A DNA stretch of 64,000 nt from Psychrobacillus psychrodurans (GTDB lineage: Bacteria; Bacillota; Bacilli; Bacillales_A; Planococcaceae). The stretch lies in the NCBI RefSeq assembly GCF_027563345.1, contig NZ_JAMKBK010000003.1; one strand, 5' to 3'. Made by a program: the position numbers and the translations under genes. The notes under the pieces were generated by a model that saw only the letters and a program-made list of their open reading frames with translations, was not told where the DNA came from and did not search any database. Shown here one piece after another: positions 33,220-41,693 of the stretch (its first letter is position 1; each line of letters opens with the position of its first letter).

Positions 33220-34420
33220 TGTCATTCACCCCTAACGCATCACGAACGGTTTGGACATCCTTATCCCCTCGGCCAGATAAACAAATAACTAAAATTTCTT
33301 CCCGAGACATTTCTTTAGCCAGCTCCGTAGCAAAATAAATAGCGTGGGCACTTTCAAGAGCCGGTATTATTCCTTCTTTTCTCGATAATAGCTGTAAACC
33401 TTCTAAGGCTTCAGAGTCTGTAACAGAAGTATATTTCACGCGACCAATATCATGTAAGTATGAATGCTCTGGACCTACTCCAGGATAATCTAAACCGGCG
33501 GAGATAGAATGTGCTTCTTGGATAAATCCATTGTCATCCTGCAAAATGTACATATAAGAACCATGTAGAACTCCTTCTTTTCCTCCGGTAACAGCGGCTG
33601 CGTGAAGTCCGGTTGAAATACCACTTCCCCCCGCCTCTACGCCGTACAAAGTAACAACCTCATCTTCCACAAAAGGGTGGAACATGCCAATTGCATTGCT
33701 ACCACCACCAACACATGCCACTACTGCATCTGGTAATTTCCCAACTTTTTCTAAAATTTGCCGTCTCGTTTCTAACCCGATCACCCGCTGAAAATCACGA
33801 ACAATTTTCGGGAATGGGTGTGGTCCAAGCGCAGAACCTAGTATATAATGCGTATCTTCTACATTTGAAACCCAATATCTTAATGCCTCATTGACTGCAT
33901 CTTTTAATGTGGAGGATCCCTGATCCACAGAAACAACTTTTGCACCTAATAATTCCATTCGAAATACGTTAAGTTCCTGTCTCCGCACATCCTCTTTTCC
34001 CATGAAGACAACACATTCTAAATCAAACAATGCGCATACTGTTGCGGTTGCTACCCCGTGCTGACCAGCTCCAGTTTCTGCTACTATCTTCTTTTTCCCC
34101 ATACGCTTGGCTAGCAGCGCCTGACCAATAGTATTATTTATCTTGTGGGCACCAGTATGGTTTAAATCTTCTCTTTTCAGATATATTTGAGCCCCTCCAA
34201 GTTCCTTTGTAAGTCTTTCTGCAAAATATAATGGTGTTTCACGACCAACATAATCTTTTAAATAGTAATTTACTTCATCTAAAAACATTGGATCACAAAT
34301 AGCGTCCTCATAGGCATTTTCAAGCTCTATCAAAGCAGTCATTAATGTTTCTGGAACATACTGACCACCAAACCTACCATATCTACCAACTCTTTGTCCC
34401 TCTGTATAATTAACCATCAT
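33212..34420 (-). CDS. trpB: Tryptophan synthase beta chain
   Basis: 402-aa PLP enzyme that condenses indole with serine to give tryptophan. HTGAHKINNTIGQALLAKRMGK contains the Schiff-base lysine, CVGGGSNAIGMFHPF binds the PLP phosphate, and ETGAGQHGVATATVCALF contains the conserved catalytic Glu. Its ATG overlaps the trpF stop by four bases; a second ATG follows immediately and either could be used. Confidence 0.97.
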   Translation of the reverse strand: MMVNYTEGQRVGRYGRFGGQYVPETLMTALIELENAYEDAICDPMFLDEVNYYLKDYVGRETPLYFAERLTKELGGAQIYLKREDLNHTGAHKINNTIGQALLAKRMGKKKIVAETGAGQHGVATATVCALFDLECVVFMGKEDVRRQELNVFRMELLGAKVVSVDQGSSTLKDAVNEALRYWVSNVEDTHYILGSALGPHPFPKIVRDFQRVIGLETRRQILEKVGKLPDAVVACVGGGSNAIGMFHPFVEDEVVTLYGVEAGGSGISTGLHAAAVTGGKEGVLHGSYMYILQDDNGFIQEAHSISAGLDYPGVGPEHSYLHDIGRVKYTSVTDSEALEGLQLLSRKEGIIPALESAHAIYFATELAKEMSREEILVICLSGRGDKDVQTVRDALGVNDNG

Positions 34421-35034
34421 TCCCCACCCCTATCTTTTACAGCATGTATAAATCCTTGAATAAGTTCTTTATCTTTGATGCCATTTCGTTCTACTCCACT
34501 AGACACATCTACCATATAAGGATTTACTCTCTCAATAGCATCTTTTACATTGCTTGGCGTCAAACCACCTGCTAGAATAATTTTTTCAGTCGGTATATCA
34601 TTGACCTCCATCAGCTGCCAGTCAAATACTTCTCCACTACCGCCCTGATAATCTGTACCAGGTGCATCAAACAAATAAAACTCTGTCTCGTACTTTTTCG
34701 CCTGAAGAACATCCTCTTCATTGTGAACCGATAATGCTTTGATTGAAGGTAGATTGTTTGTCAGTATAAATTCAGGAGTTTCCTGACCGTGATATTGTAT
34801 ATAATCAAGCGGAACCTCTTTGAGTGCATTTATTAGTTCCTCTTTTGTTGGATTTACAAAAACTCCTATCTTCAAAACCCTAGGAGGCACTTCTTTGGCT
34901 AGCTCGTGCGCTTTTGCAACAGTTACTTTCCTCTTACTTGGTGCAAAGACAAAACCAATCGCATCAACACCAGCATTAACGGCGATTTCCACATGTTCTT
35001 TCTCCATAAGCCCGCAAATTTTCACCTTCGTCAT
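34417..35034 (-). CDS. trpF: Phosphoribosylanthranilate isomerase
   Basis: 205-aa TIM barrel catalysing the Amadori rearrangement to CdRP. VKICGLMEK carries the catalytic Cys7, FDAPGTDYQGGSGEVFDW the catalytic Asp, and ILAGGLTPSNV and VDVSSGVE the phosphate sites. Four-base overlap with trpC upstream (ATGA) and with trpB downstream. Confidence 0.96.
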   Translation of the reverse strand: MTKVKICGLMEKEHVEIAVNAGVDAIGFVFAPSKRKVTVAKAHELAKEVPPRVLKIGVFVNPTKEELINALKEVPLDYIQYHGQETPEFILTNNLPSIKALSVHNEEDVLQAKKYETEFYLFDAPGTDYQGGSGEVFDWQLMEVNDIPTEKIILAGGLTPSNVKDAIERVNPYMVDVSSGVERNGIKDKELIQGFIHAVKDRGGE

Positions 35035-35822
35035 GAGGTAATTACCTCCCTTTTAACCTGTAAGCTTCGAACAGCATTTTCAATTTCTCCACTACGCATT
35101 AACGATTCCCCCACTAGCACTGCACTAGCACCATAGCTAGCTACTTTTATAGCATCAATGGAATCCCAAATACCGCTCTCACTAATGAGCACACGCTCTT
35201 CTTCAAACGGAAATATTGCTGCGATTTCCGCAGTTCTAGATAAATCTACTTGAAATGTTCTAAGGTCCCGGTTATTAATTCCGATTATTTTCGCATCTAG
35301 CTGCAATGCTCGATCTAGCTCTACAGAATCATGAACTTCCACTAACACTTCCAAACCCTTACTTACTGCATATTTATATAAACTATTAAGCATCCCCTGC
35401 TCTAGTGCAGCTACGATAAGTAAAACAACAGACGCTCCAGCATTCTTTGCATAGTCTATTTGGATTGGATGAATGATAAAGTCTTTACAAAGTATCGGAA
35501 TATCTACGGTACGAGCAACTTCTGCTAAATCATCAAATGTTCCTTGAAAAAAAGGGGTATCGGTCAATACAGAAATACAAACAGCTCCTGCATCAACATA
35601 TCGTGTTGCTTTTTCACCAGGATTGATTCCTTCTGCTATCAATCCTTTTGAAGGAGAAGCTCGCTTAATCTCGGAAATTACCTGTAACGTTTTAGATTGA
35701 TAAAGTGCATCAAACAAAGACTTTCTGACAATAATTTCAGCTTGATCTGAAACCGGTCGAAGAAGCATCTGCTCGATTTCCCCTTTTTTAGCATCCAATA
35801 TCTTATCTAAAATTGTTGTCAT
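35031..35822 (-). CDS. trpC: Indole-3-glycerol-phosphate synthase
   Basis: 263-aa enzyme closing the indole ring from CdRP. VISEIKRASPSKGLIAEG holds the conserved catalytic Glu and Lys, followed by ILCKDFIIHPIQIDYA, IGINNRDLRTFQVDL and LISESGI. The start overlaps the trpD stop by four bases. Confidence 0.96.
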   Translation of the reverse strand: MTTILDKILDAKKGEIEQMLLRPVSDQAEIIVRKSLFDALYQSKTLQVISEIKRASPSKGLIAEGINPGEKATRYVDAGAVCISVLTDTPFFQGTFDDLAEVARTVDIPILCKDFIIHPIQIDYAKNAGASVVLLIVAALEQGMLNSLYKYAVSKGLEVLVEVHDSVELDRALQLDAKIIGINNRDLRTFQVDLSRTAEIAAIFPFEEERVLISESGIWDSIDAIKVASYGASAVLVGESLMRSGEIENAVRSLQVKREVITS

Positions 35823-36850
35823 AATACCACCTCATGTCTTACAGATTGTTGACTAAAAGTTATAGCTGCTTCCAGCTTTTCTAATGCTTTTCCTGAATGG
35901 ATAGTATCTTTGGCCAACTTAACTCCTTCTTGAATCGAGCTAACAATTCCTGAGGCAAATAAACCAATACCACTATTAAAAAGAACTGTATCTAAATAGG
36001 GACTTGTTTCACCTTTGAGAACATTGTGCAGGATTTTGGCATTTGTGTGACTATCTCCTCCTTGTATTGCAGAAATAGGAGCAGAAGCTAAACCTACATC
36101 ATTTGCTGTCAGCTTAAAGGGTATTAAATCACCGTGATCTACTAAGACTAATTGATTAACACCTGCCAGAGACGCTTCATCCATCCCTCCAGCACCACAA
36201 ACAACTATGGCCCTTTTTCTGCCTAAAATTCTTAATACATCTGCATATTCCATTGTGAAGTCTGAGCGATTAATCCCAGTATATTGTGTCAGTAATCTAA
36301 TAGGATTAGTTAACGGTCCAACTAGATTAAAAATAGTCGGTTTTCCAATCATTTTTCGGGCAATTCCAATTTTCTTTAGTTTGGGATGTACATTTGGTGC
36401 GTAAAGAAAAGTTAATCCCTCTCGTTTAAGTAATTCTATTGATGCTACTGGGCTAATTGAGGTATGAATCCCTAACGCCTCCAGTACATCGGTGCTTCCA
36501 GCCTTACTTGAAATTTTTCGATTTCCATGTTTTGCTACTGTAACTCCTGCTGCAGCTAACACAAAGGCCGAGGTAGTGCTAATATTAAAGCTATTCAAGC
36601 CATCACCACCTGTACCGCAATTGTCCATATATTCTCCAATAGGCTCATTCAAGTTAATAGCAAAGGACTTCATAACTGTTGCAAGTGCAGCAACTTCCAT
36701 GGAAGTCTCACCCTTTTTGGAAAGTACACTTAGGAAATCTACAATATATTGTACTTCCGTATCTTCCGCAAACATCGCCTTCGAAGCTACAATCATTTCC
36801 TCATACAATAAATGTTCACTCTTCTCAACTTTTTCTATAAATTCTCTCAT
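35819..36850 (-). CDS. trpD: Anthranilate phosphoribosyltransferase
   Basis: 343-aa enzyme joining anthranilate to PRPP. DNCGTGGDGLNSFNISTTSAFVLA is the PRPP loop, KHGNRKISSKAGSTDVLEALG the anthranilate/PRPP site, and NLVGPLTNP follows. ATG 36850 has AGGAG 8 bases upstream; the frame upstream to 36907 lies inside the T-box terminator and is not used. It is the first structural gene of this operon: trpE and trpG, which normally precede it in Bacillales, are not here. Confidence 0.96.
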   Translation of the reverse strand: MREFIEKVEKSEHLLYEEMIVASKAMFAEDTEVQYIVDFLSVLSKKGETSMEVAALATVMKSFAINLNEPIGEYMDNCGTGGDGLNSFNISTTSAFVLAAAGVTVAKHGNRKISSKAGSTDVLEALGIHTSISPVASIELLKREGLTFLYAPNVHPKLKKIGIARKMIGKPTIFNLVGPLTNPIRLLTQYTGINRSDFTMEYADVLRILGRKRAIVVCGAGGMDEASLAGVNQLVLVDHGDLIPFKLTANDVGLASAPISAIQGGDSHTNAKILHNVLKGETSPYLDTVLFNSGIGLFASGIVSSIQEGVKLAKDTIHSGKALEKLEAAITFSQQSVRHEVVL

Positions 36851-36892
36851 CTCAATCTCTCCTCTGCTCTGCTCGTATCTTGCAAAATAAAA

Positions 36893-37131
36893 AAAGTCCT
36901 CTTCCAAGGGATTTCAGAAAAATCCCTTGGAAGAGGACGGTATTGACCGCGTTGCCACCTCTAGTTGGAGTGTAATACTCCCGCTTAAGCTCCTGTAACG
37001 TAGGAAAACGTCTGCCTCTATAACACTTAATGTGTTTCGAGGAAGCTCTCATAAGTCCATTCACATCAGTAACAAATCAGTTTTCACCAACCACTGACTC
37101 TCTATATTGTCCACTAAAGCTACTATTCTTA
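36893..37131 (-). promoter_or_regulatory. Trp-specific T-box riboswitch controlling trpDCFBA
   Basis: On the minus strand the leader shows stem I (AGAGAGTCAGTGGTTGGTG with the distal AG-bulge region), a specifier loop containing GAATGGACT with UGG (Trp codon) at 37059-37057 followed by the usual purine, and the T-box sequence AGGTGGCAACGCGG (36960-36947). A terminator follows with arms CCTCTTCCAAGGGATTT and AAATCCCTTGGAAGAGG and seven T (36893-36939). Uncharged tRNA-Trp would stabilise the antiterminator and switch on the operon. Confidence 0.96.
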
Positions 37132-37237
37132 TTCAAACAATTTCTCAGCTATACTGTGCTATTCTCTGCTCATCTGTTCTTAGGCGACGCTACTTTTAGC
37201 GTCTTCTACCTATATCCGAACATAAAAGTTAACTATT

Positions 37238-37266
37238 ATGATAGTGGGAATACTTTTAATTGTCAA
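37238..37266 (-). promoter_or_regulatory. Promoter of the trp leader
   Basis: TTGACA (37266-37261), 17-base spacer, TATCAT (37243-37238) on the minus strand, about 110 bases before stem I of the T-box. Confidence 0.8.
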
Positions 37267-37334
37267 ATATTTTTATCCTTTTACTCTTTAATTGCATAAC
37301 TTAGGTTATAAGCAGACAAGGAGGATTTTTAACG

Positions 37335-37565
37335 GTGGTAAATCCAATATATGGTCAGCGGATTACTTTAGAACAAGCAATGAGTATTGCCTTACAGAGA
37401 ATATCCGGGGAAATTGTACACGTTGATTTGGATATGGAAGATGGCATTCTAGTATACGAAGTATTCATCATGTCGCCTAACAACCAGATTTTTGAAGTAG
37501 AAATCCATGCAAGAACAGGTAATATATTAAAAATAGAACAAGAAAATGACATTGATTATGAATGA
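37335..37565 (+). CDS. Small PepSY-domain protein
   Basis: 76-aa soluble PepSY domain (ITLEQAMSIALQRISGEIVHVDLDMEDGILVYEVFI...FEVEIHARTGNILKIEQE). PepSY domains are small inhibitory or propeptide-like modules, often of proteases. GTG 37335 is preceded by AAGGAGG 10 bases away. No signal peptide, so it acts inside the cell if the start is right. It is divergent from the trp leader, with no neighbouring protease. Confidence 0.85.
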   Translation: MVNPIYGQRITLEQAMSIALQRISGEIVHVDLDMEDGILVYEVFIMSPNNQIFEVEIHARTGNILKIEQENDIDYE

Positions 37566-37622
37566 ATAAACAAACATGTAACAAAAAAAGAAGCAGTGAT
37601 ATGATTGGGAACAACTACTCCG

Positions 37623-37651
37623 TTGATTCCCTTCAGGATAGTTGGTATAAT
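37623..37651 (+). promoter_or_regulatory. Promoter of the antisense RNA
   Basis: TTGATT (37623-37628), exactly 17 bases, TATAAT (37646-37651). No RBS or ORF follows before the terminator at about 37797. Confidence 0.8.
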
Positions 37652-37657
37652 AAAGGA

Positions 37658-37797
37658 AATACAGGTATACAATAAAATGCCGACTGGATGTTAGTAGCAC
37701 CCAATCGGTAAAATAGACTGATTCCCTTCAAGGGTGTCGGCAAAGTAGATTAAGTAATCCATCCGAGCGCTAACTCACAGGTGGATTACTTTTTTCG
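37658..37797 (+). ncRNA. Candidate antisense antitoxin RNA (about 140 nt)
   Basis: Predicted to start about 7 bases after the TATAAT and to end at the strong stem AAGTAATCCA / TGGATTACTT followed by TTTTTT (37752-37796). It lacks coding potential and is fully complementary to the 3' untranslated part, stop codon and last three codons of the convergent toxin transcript (37786-37881 on the minus strand). This is the geometry of RatA/TxpA-type type I antitoxins. The transcript is inferred from promoter and terminator only. Confidence 0.7.
37672..37741 (-). terminator. Terminator region of the toxin mRNA
   Basis: On the minus strand GCCGAC (37741-37736) pairs with GTCGGC (37684-37679) around an internal structured loop that itself contains CCCTTGAAGGG, then ATTTTATTG. 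It ends the toxin transcript inside the antisense RNA gene. Confidence 0.6.
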
Positions 37798-37881
37798 TGT
37801 CATTGAAAAAGTCAGCGTAATCAATGCAATGATCAGTGAAGAAAAACTGATCATAATTACGAGAGATTCAAATATCGTCAA
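37786..37881 (-). CDS. 31-aa holin-like type I toxin peptide
   Basis: Starts MTIFESLVIMISF, then a hydrophobic stretch SSLIIALITLTF and the basic tail SMTRKK: one membrane helix with charged C-terminus. This matches the holin-like toxin family (Hol-Tox; compare TxpA, BsrG), whose members begin MxxFESLxxMxxF. The TTG start at 37881 has AGGGGG 8 bases upstream. It is too short for ordinary gene callers. The transcript would start from an extended -10 (TGTGGTATAAT) at about 37975-37985 and run about 300 bases, overlapping the antisense RNA at its 3' end. Presumed to depolarise or damage the membrane when unrepressed. Confidence 0.8.
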   Translation of the reverse strand: MTIFESLVIMISFSSLIIALITLTFSMTRKK

Positions 37882-37974
37882 AAGCAGCACCCCCTTCTGT
37901 ATCAGTCATTAAACAGAAAGGAAAAAGTGCCGTCCACCCATGAGATCATCAATCTATATACTTAATTATACCAC

Positions 37975-37980
37975 ACATAC
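37975..37980 (-). promoter_or_regulatory. -10 box of the toxin transcript
   Basis: TATAAT on the minus strand preceded by TGTGG, an extended -10 context; no convincing -35. The leader before the toxin RBS is about 70-80 bases. Nothing else is seen from 37985 to 38245. Confidence 0.5.
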
Positions 37981-38245
37981 GTTCTATTTTAGGCGTTTAT
38001 CGTATGAAAAAGTAAGTTATTTTTGTAACTCTCTATACTAATTTTAATATTCTGTAATTTGACATTCCAAAAAATCGAGTTAAAAATCTACATATAATCC
38101 ATGGGTAACCCCTTTTTCCATTAGTTGTGTTATATCTTCCTCAAGAGATATTAATCTACTACATTATTCGACTATACCTGATCTAGCAAGTTACTACCAA
38201 TTTGTTCAAGATCACACTTTAAAAGTTACTTTCTATTTCATATCG

Positions 38246-38836
38246 TTAAAAAGTAGTATTGCTGGCACTAGTTGTTCTCGATTCCATACACAATCTTTTG
38301 ACCTCTATCAACTGCTGTTCATAAAAAGAGAGTTGGTAGATGTCAGGCATTTCAAGTTCCTTCCAAAAACTAAAATCATAGACAGGGTCAAAGTAATTCA
38401 TTATTAAAACCATTAGATTTCCATGTGTCCCTATTGCGACATTTTGCCCTACATATTTCTCCAAAATCTCTTTTGTTGCGTGGACACCTCTAGCTTGAGC
38501 ATTAAGATTAGATTCTCCACTCGGGTGTGAAAAATCAAAATCAGACCACACTTGAAGAATTGCTTCATTGAAATTTGCTACTGGCTGTTCAGATAAGATC
38601 CGTTCCTTTAAGGCATCAATAATTTCTATTTCTTGCTCTAAGTGGAGTGCAATTCCTTCAACTGTTTGAAACGCTCGCCTATAGGGACTCGATACAACAA
38701 TGTCTATATCTTCTTCTATTAATAAATCAGTTACTTCTTTGGCATCTATTAATCCCTGCTCCGACAACGGTCTACCTAACTCATCAGCTGAATAATTAGA
38801 GTGCGCATGCCGAACAAAATATAAATTTGTTATCAT
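38246..38836 (-). CDS. Histidine phosphatase (phosphoglycerate-mutase-like) family protein
   Basis: 196 aa. LYFVRHAHSNYS is the RHG-type catalytic motif (RHAH here, with the phospho-accepting His), VVSSPYRRAFQTVE is the second arginine motif, and IGTHGNLMVLIM holds the second catalytic His. A broad-specificity phosphatase rather than a glycolytic mutase, judging by length. It follows the GrpB-like gene by 6 bases, probably in one operon with it and the DinB-like gene. Confidence 0.9.
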   Translation of the reverse strand: MITNLYFVRHAHSNYSADELGRPLSEQGLIDAKEVTDLLIEEDIDIVVSSPYRRAFQTVEGIALHLEQEIEIIDALKERILSEQPVANFNEAILQVWSDFDFSHPSGESNLNAQARGVHATKEILEKYVGQNVAIGTHGNLMVLIMNYFDPVYDFSFWKELEMPDIYQLSFYEQQLIEVKRLCMESRTTSASNTTF

Positions 38837-38842
38837 TTCTAT

Positions 38843-39373
38843 TCACCCCTTATTAATTCGCTTATTAAATATTCTTTTTACAAATGGTTCTTTCAAATCT
38901 GTATATAAATTTATATTAATATCCTTTAGTTTTGCACTGTTTACTTTGATCATTCGGTATTCATCTCTAGCTTTAGCGTTGGAATTTAAATAATTATGAA
39001 AGAATAGTTGGTTTTTCCATAATTCATTTTCAATCATATGAATGAAATGTGTTTTTATTTCATATGTACCATCTGTAAACATAGCAAGAACTATTTCACC
39101 CGGTCTTTCTACTCTCAGTCTTAGAAATCCAATATTTTGTAGGGCTTTAAATACAGACTTATCTATATTTGCAATATCATCTACTCCCACTAATATATCT
39201 ATGATTGGCTTTGCAGGCATGTTAGTTATGGCAGTACTTCCTATATGCTGAATTCGGTTTTCTCCAAGTCCTGTAACAACAATAATTTGTTGCTTTACTC
39301 TGTTAAACTCTTTTTTCCATTCAGCTGTGTAAGGAAATAACTTCACTTCGTTTTTTTCTAATCCTAGCTCCAA
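38843..39373 (-). CDS. GrpB-family (UPF0157) nucleotidyltransferase-like protein
   Basis: 176 aa. VKLFPYTAEWKKEFNRVKQQI followed by IQHIGSTAITNMPAKPIIDILVGVDD is the GrpB signature; the GS...PxxDI pattern resembles the nucleotidyltransferase active site. TTG 39373 is chosen because GGAGG lies 7 bases upstream and it gives the normal family length; the longer frame has no RBS. Substrate unknown. Operon with the DinB-like gene, 16 bases downstream of its stop. Confidence 0.85.
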   Translation of the reverse strand: MELGLEKNEVKLFPYTAEWKKEFNRVKQQIIVVTGLGENRIQHIGSTAITNMPAKPIIDILVGVDDIANIDKSVFKALQNIGFLRLRVERPGEIVLAMFTDGTYEIKTHFIHMIENELWKNQLFFHNYLNSNAKARDEYRMIKVNSAKLKDININLYTDLKEPFVKRIFNKRINKG

Positions 39374-39389
39374 TAGAAATCCTCCAATA

Positions 39390-39902
39390 TTAACTTTGTT
39401 TTTTGGGAATAGATAATGTGGTCCATTTCTCTTCAGTAGTTGTTTGTTTGGCAATGTATATCACTTGACCAACATGGGAGGAAGTATGAGAAAGACTTCT
39501 TATAACAGCTTCCATTACAGTATGCGGCTCATTTCTAATATAAATGGTTTGGAGCAGATGTTCCGATTTAATAGTATCAAGAGCACTCAAAAACACCTGA
39601 CACCCTTCCGACCAAATTTCCATCAATTCTTCACGAGTTGCAATTGTACTTTCAAATTCTTTGTCCCGATTTCTAGTAGTTTTTTCACCATCTGTCGTCA
39701 AAAAGTCTGTCCATCGTGAAACCAGATTTCCACTCAAATGCTTAATGATTACCTCTACACTATTGGAATGATTATTTGGTGTCCAAAATAGCTTATCTTC
39801 TTCCATCTGAACAACTGCTTTTTCTGTATCCTTCATCAAATCTAAAAACTTATTCCTAACTACTCGCATAAAATCAATGTGTATAGAAGAAATATCGTTC
39901 AA
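39390..39902 (-). CDS. DinB-like DUF1572 protein
   Basis: 170-aa four-helix-bundle protein of the DinB/YfiT superfamily (DUF1572). Candidate metal ligands are in IIKHLSGNL and LSHTSSHVGQVIYIAK. Family members are putative metal-dependent thiol transferases or stress proteins of unknown reaction. First gene of the leftward operon with GrpB-like and phosphatase genes. Confidence 0.8.
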   Translation of the reverse strand: MNDISSIHIDFMRVVRNKFLDLMKDTEKAVVQMEEDKLFWTPNNHSNSVEVIIKHLSGNLVSRWTDFLTTDGEKTTRNRDKEFESTIATREELMEIWSEGCQVFLSALDTIKSEHLLQTIYIRNEPHTVMEAVIRSLSHTSSHVGQVIYIAKQTTTEEKWTTLSIPKKQS

Positions 39903-40095
39903 AATAATCCACTCCTTTTCTTTTTATTATAAAGTAAATATTCAGAAAAACTATATATATCCTTGAATATTCAATGAACATAAATTAGATGGCCTATTCA
40001 TAATTTATCAATTTCCATATTATGCAATAGAGAAAGAGAATTTGTCTTTCTACTAATTCTAGTATTCATACTAGTAAAAGAAAGGAGGAAATTGA

Positions 40096-41337
40096 ATGGC
40101 AGAAAAAATATTTATCAATAACACATTAGCAGCATTTCAAATTACACTCTTTGTTCGTGAAGGAGAATTCCCGTACAACCAGGATGGAACCGTAACATTT
40201 ACACTAGAGCCTGGTGAAACAGAGAGTGTTACCTATGGTAGCGACACAAATATATTTTTAAATGGACTAACAATCTTTACAATTTATGAAGGTGATCTTT
40301 TCAGTTCAGTAAAATTTGTAACAGCTCAAATGAGTGAGTTAGACAATCTTCTTAATACAAATGACACAATAACTATTTCACAAGTACAAACAGATTATGT
40401 ATTATCTGGTTCCAATATATTTCTGGACGCGGTTAATGATGCTCAAACATTAGCAGAAATAAGGGCAGCAATTGAAGATCCTAGTTTGGGGCTAAATTTA
40501 ACAGCTTATAACGCTCTTTCTGAAGCTCAGAGAGATGAGGTAGCAGGAGTATTGCTAAATACTAGACCTGTTGGGGGTTACCCTTCCATTGCAAGTGTCC
40601 AAGCATCCCTAGATGCAGCAATAAATGAGCTTGTTGATCCAAACAATATTTACGTAAGTGCAGGAGCAGTTGGAGGAGATGGGAGTATTGCAAATCCTTT
40701 TGGAACTATTACCGATGGAGTTGCAGCTGTTAATCCTGGAGGAACCGTGCATATTTTAAGTGGCACATATCTAATCACTTCCCAAATTTTAGTTAACAAA
40801 ATGGGAATAACCTTATTAGGAGAACCTGGAACAACTCTTCTTCTTCAAGCAGATATTATAGCCTTATTAATTACTGCAACTGATACTACAATTAACGGTC
40901 TAACAATAACTAGTGATATTCCATATGCAAAGGAATTCATCCAAATTGGTGGTACAAATACAAACTTATTAAATAATACGATATTTGGTCCACCACAAGC
41001 ATTGCCAATGTCAAACTGGGTTGTAAACCGGGCAGTAGTATCATCAGGCGGGATAAACATTGTCGTTGAGGGAAATACGTTTTATTCATTACGAACCGGG
41101 ATATACATTAATCCAAATGTAACTGGCGAGATAGATAATAATGTAGTATATAACACAAAAGGCGCTTTCTTAGTAGACAGAGCTTTCACTACTTTTGTGG
41201 GCAACTCATGGGGTATTCCAATGAATGAGTTTGATATCGTATTATTTGCCGGTACAACTTCCGGACCACCATATGATAATCTTCAAGCTCTTAGTGCAGC
41301 TAATAATAATGCAACCATATCTGACCAACGTAGTTAA
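40096..41337 (+). CDS. Right-handed beta-helix (pectate-lyase-fold) protein
   Basis: 413 aa, no signal peptide. The N-terminal about 90 residues form a beta-rich domain (MAEKIFINNTLAAFQITLFV). A helical linker follows (about 112-175, AQTLAEIRAAIEDPSLGLNL...SVQASLDAAI), then a parallel beta-helix from about 185: IYVSAGAVGGDGSIANPFGTI opening, ITLLGEPGTT, TTINGLTI, VVEGNTF and EIDNNVVYNT rungs. The opening YVS...GGDGSxxNPFxTI is common in surface or phage-tail beta-helices. GGAGG 8 bases before the ATG. Likely a spore-surface or cell-surface structural protein or carbohydrate-binding protein; catalytic residues are not identifiable. Confidence 0.75.
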   Translation: MAEKIFINNTLAAFQITLFVREGEFPYNQDGTVTFTLEPGETESVTYGSDTNIFLNGLTIFTIYEGDLFSSVKFVTAQMSELDNLLNTNDTITISQVQTDYVLSGSNIFLDAVNDAQTLAEIRAAIEDPSLGLNLTAYNALSEAQRDEVAGVLLNTRPVGGYPSIASVQASLDAAINELVDPNNIYVSAGAVGGDGSIANPFGTITDGVAAVNPGGTVHILSGTYLITSQILVNKMGITLLGEPGTTLLLQADIIALLITATDTTINGLTITSDIPYAKEFIQIGGTNTNLLNNTIFGPPQALPMSNWVVNRAVVSSGGINIVVEGNTFYSLRTGIYINPNVTGEIDNNVVYNTKGAFLVDRAFTTFVGNSWGIPMNEFDIVLFAGTTSGPPYDNLQALSAANNNATISDQRS

Positions 41338-41357
41338 TATATAGGAAAAAGTAAAAA

Positions 41358-41381
41358 CCAACTTATTTGGAAGTTGGCTTT
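41358..41381. repeat. Terminator duplicate, left copy (24 bp)
   Basis: The 24 bases ending AAGTTGGCTTT are identical to 41694-41717. The stem CCAACTT-ATTTGG-AAGTTGG is intact, but the T-run is cut to TTT followed by CAGAC. It lies directly after the beta-helix gene stop. Confidence 0.85.
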
Positions 41382-41433
41382 CAGACTGTAGAGAAACTCA
41401 ATTTTTGGTGCATAGAGTTGTATACTAAAATCT

Positions 41434-41569
41434 GCAAGGACCACCACTTCGCTTTCCGTGGGCTTGGCTTCAGCCTCCTCGTCACGGTGAAAACATATGC
41501 TCCTGCGGTTACTCGTCGCAAAGACATTGGTCAAGTTGTTCCAACAGGAGTCTTCGTGGTGGTCCTTGC
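41434..41569 (-). repeat. MITE-like repeat, copy 5, with 14-bp terminal inverted repeats
   Basis: Bounded by GCAAGGACCACCAC and its exact inverse GTGGTGGTCCTTGC. Inside, the conserved core of copies 1 and 3 is present in the minus orientation (GCGACGAGTAACCGCAGGAG, then GAGGAGGCTGAAGCC). Its ends differ from those of copy 1, but its core does not. Confidence 0.85.
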
Positions 41570-41693
41570 CTTATAAACAACTCCTTAAAGGTTTCCACTA
41601 TAAATACTTTTATTTAGATAAAGCAACCTCTTTAAAGATATTTATTATTACTCATAGCAGTTTATAAAAATACTTTTGTCTTCAAGCTGAAAG

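Noticed and set aside
41334..41576. Open frames on both strands over repeat copy 5
   Set aside because: They follow the repeat and terminator duplicates and are not conserved between copies.
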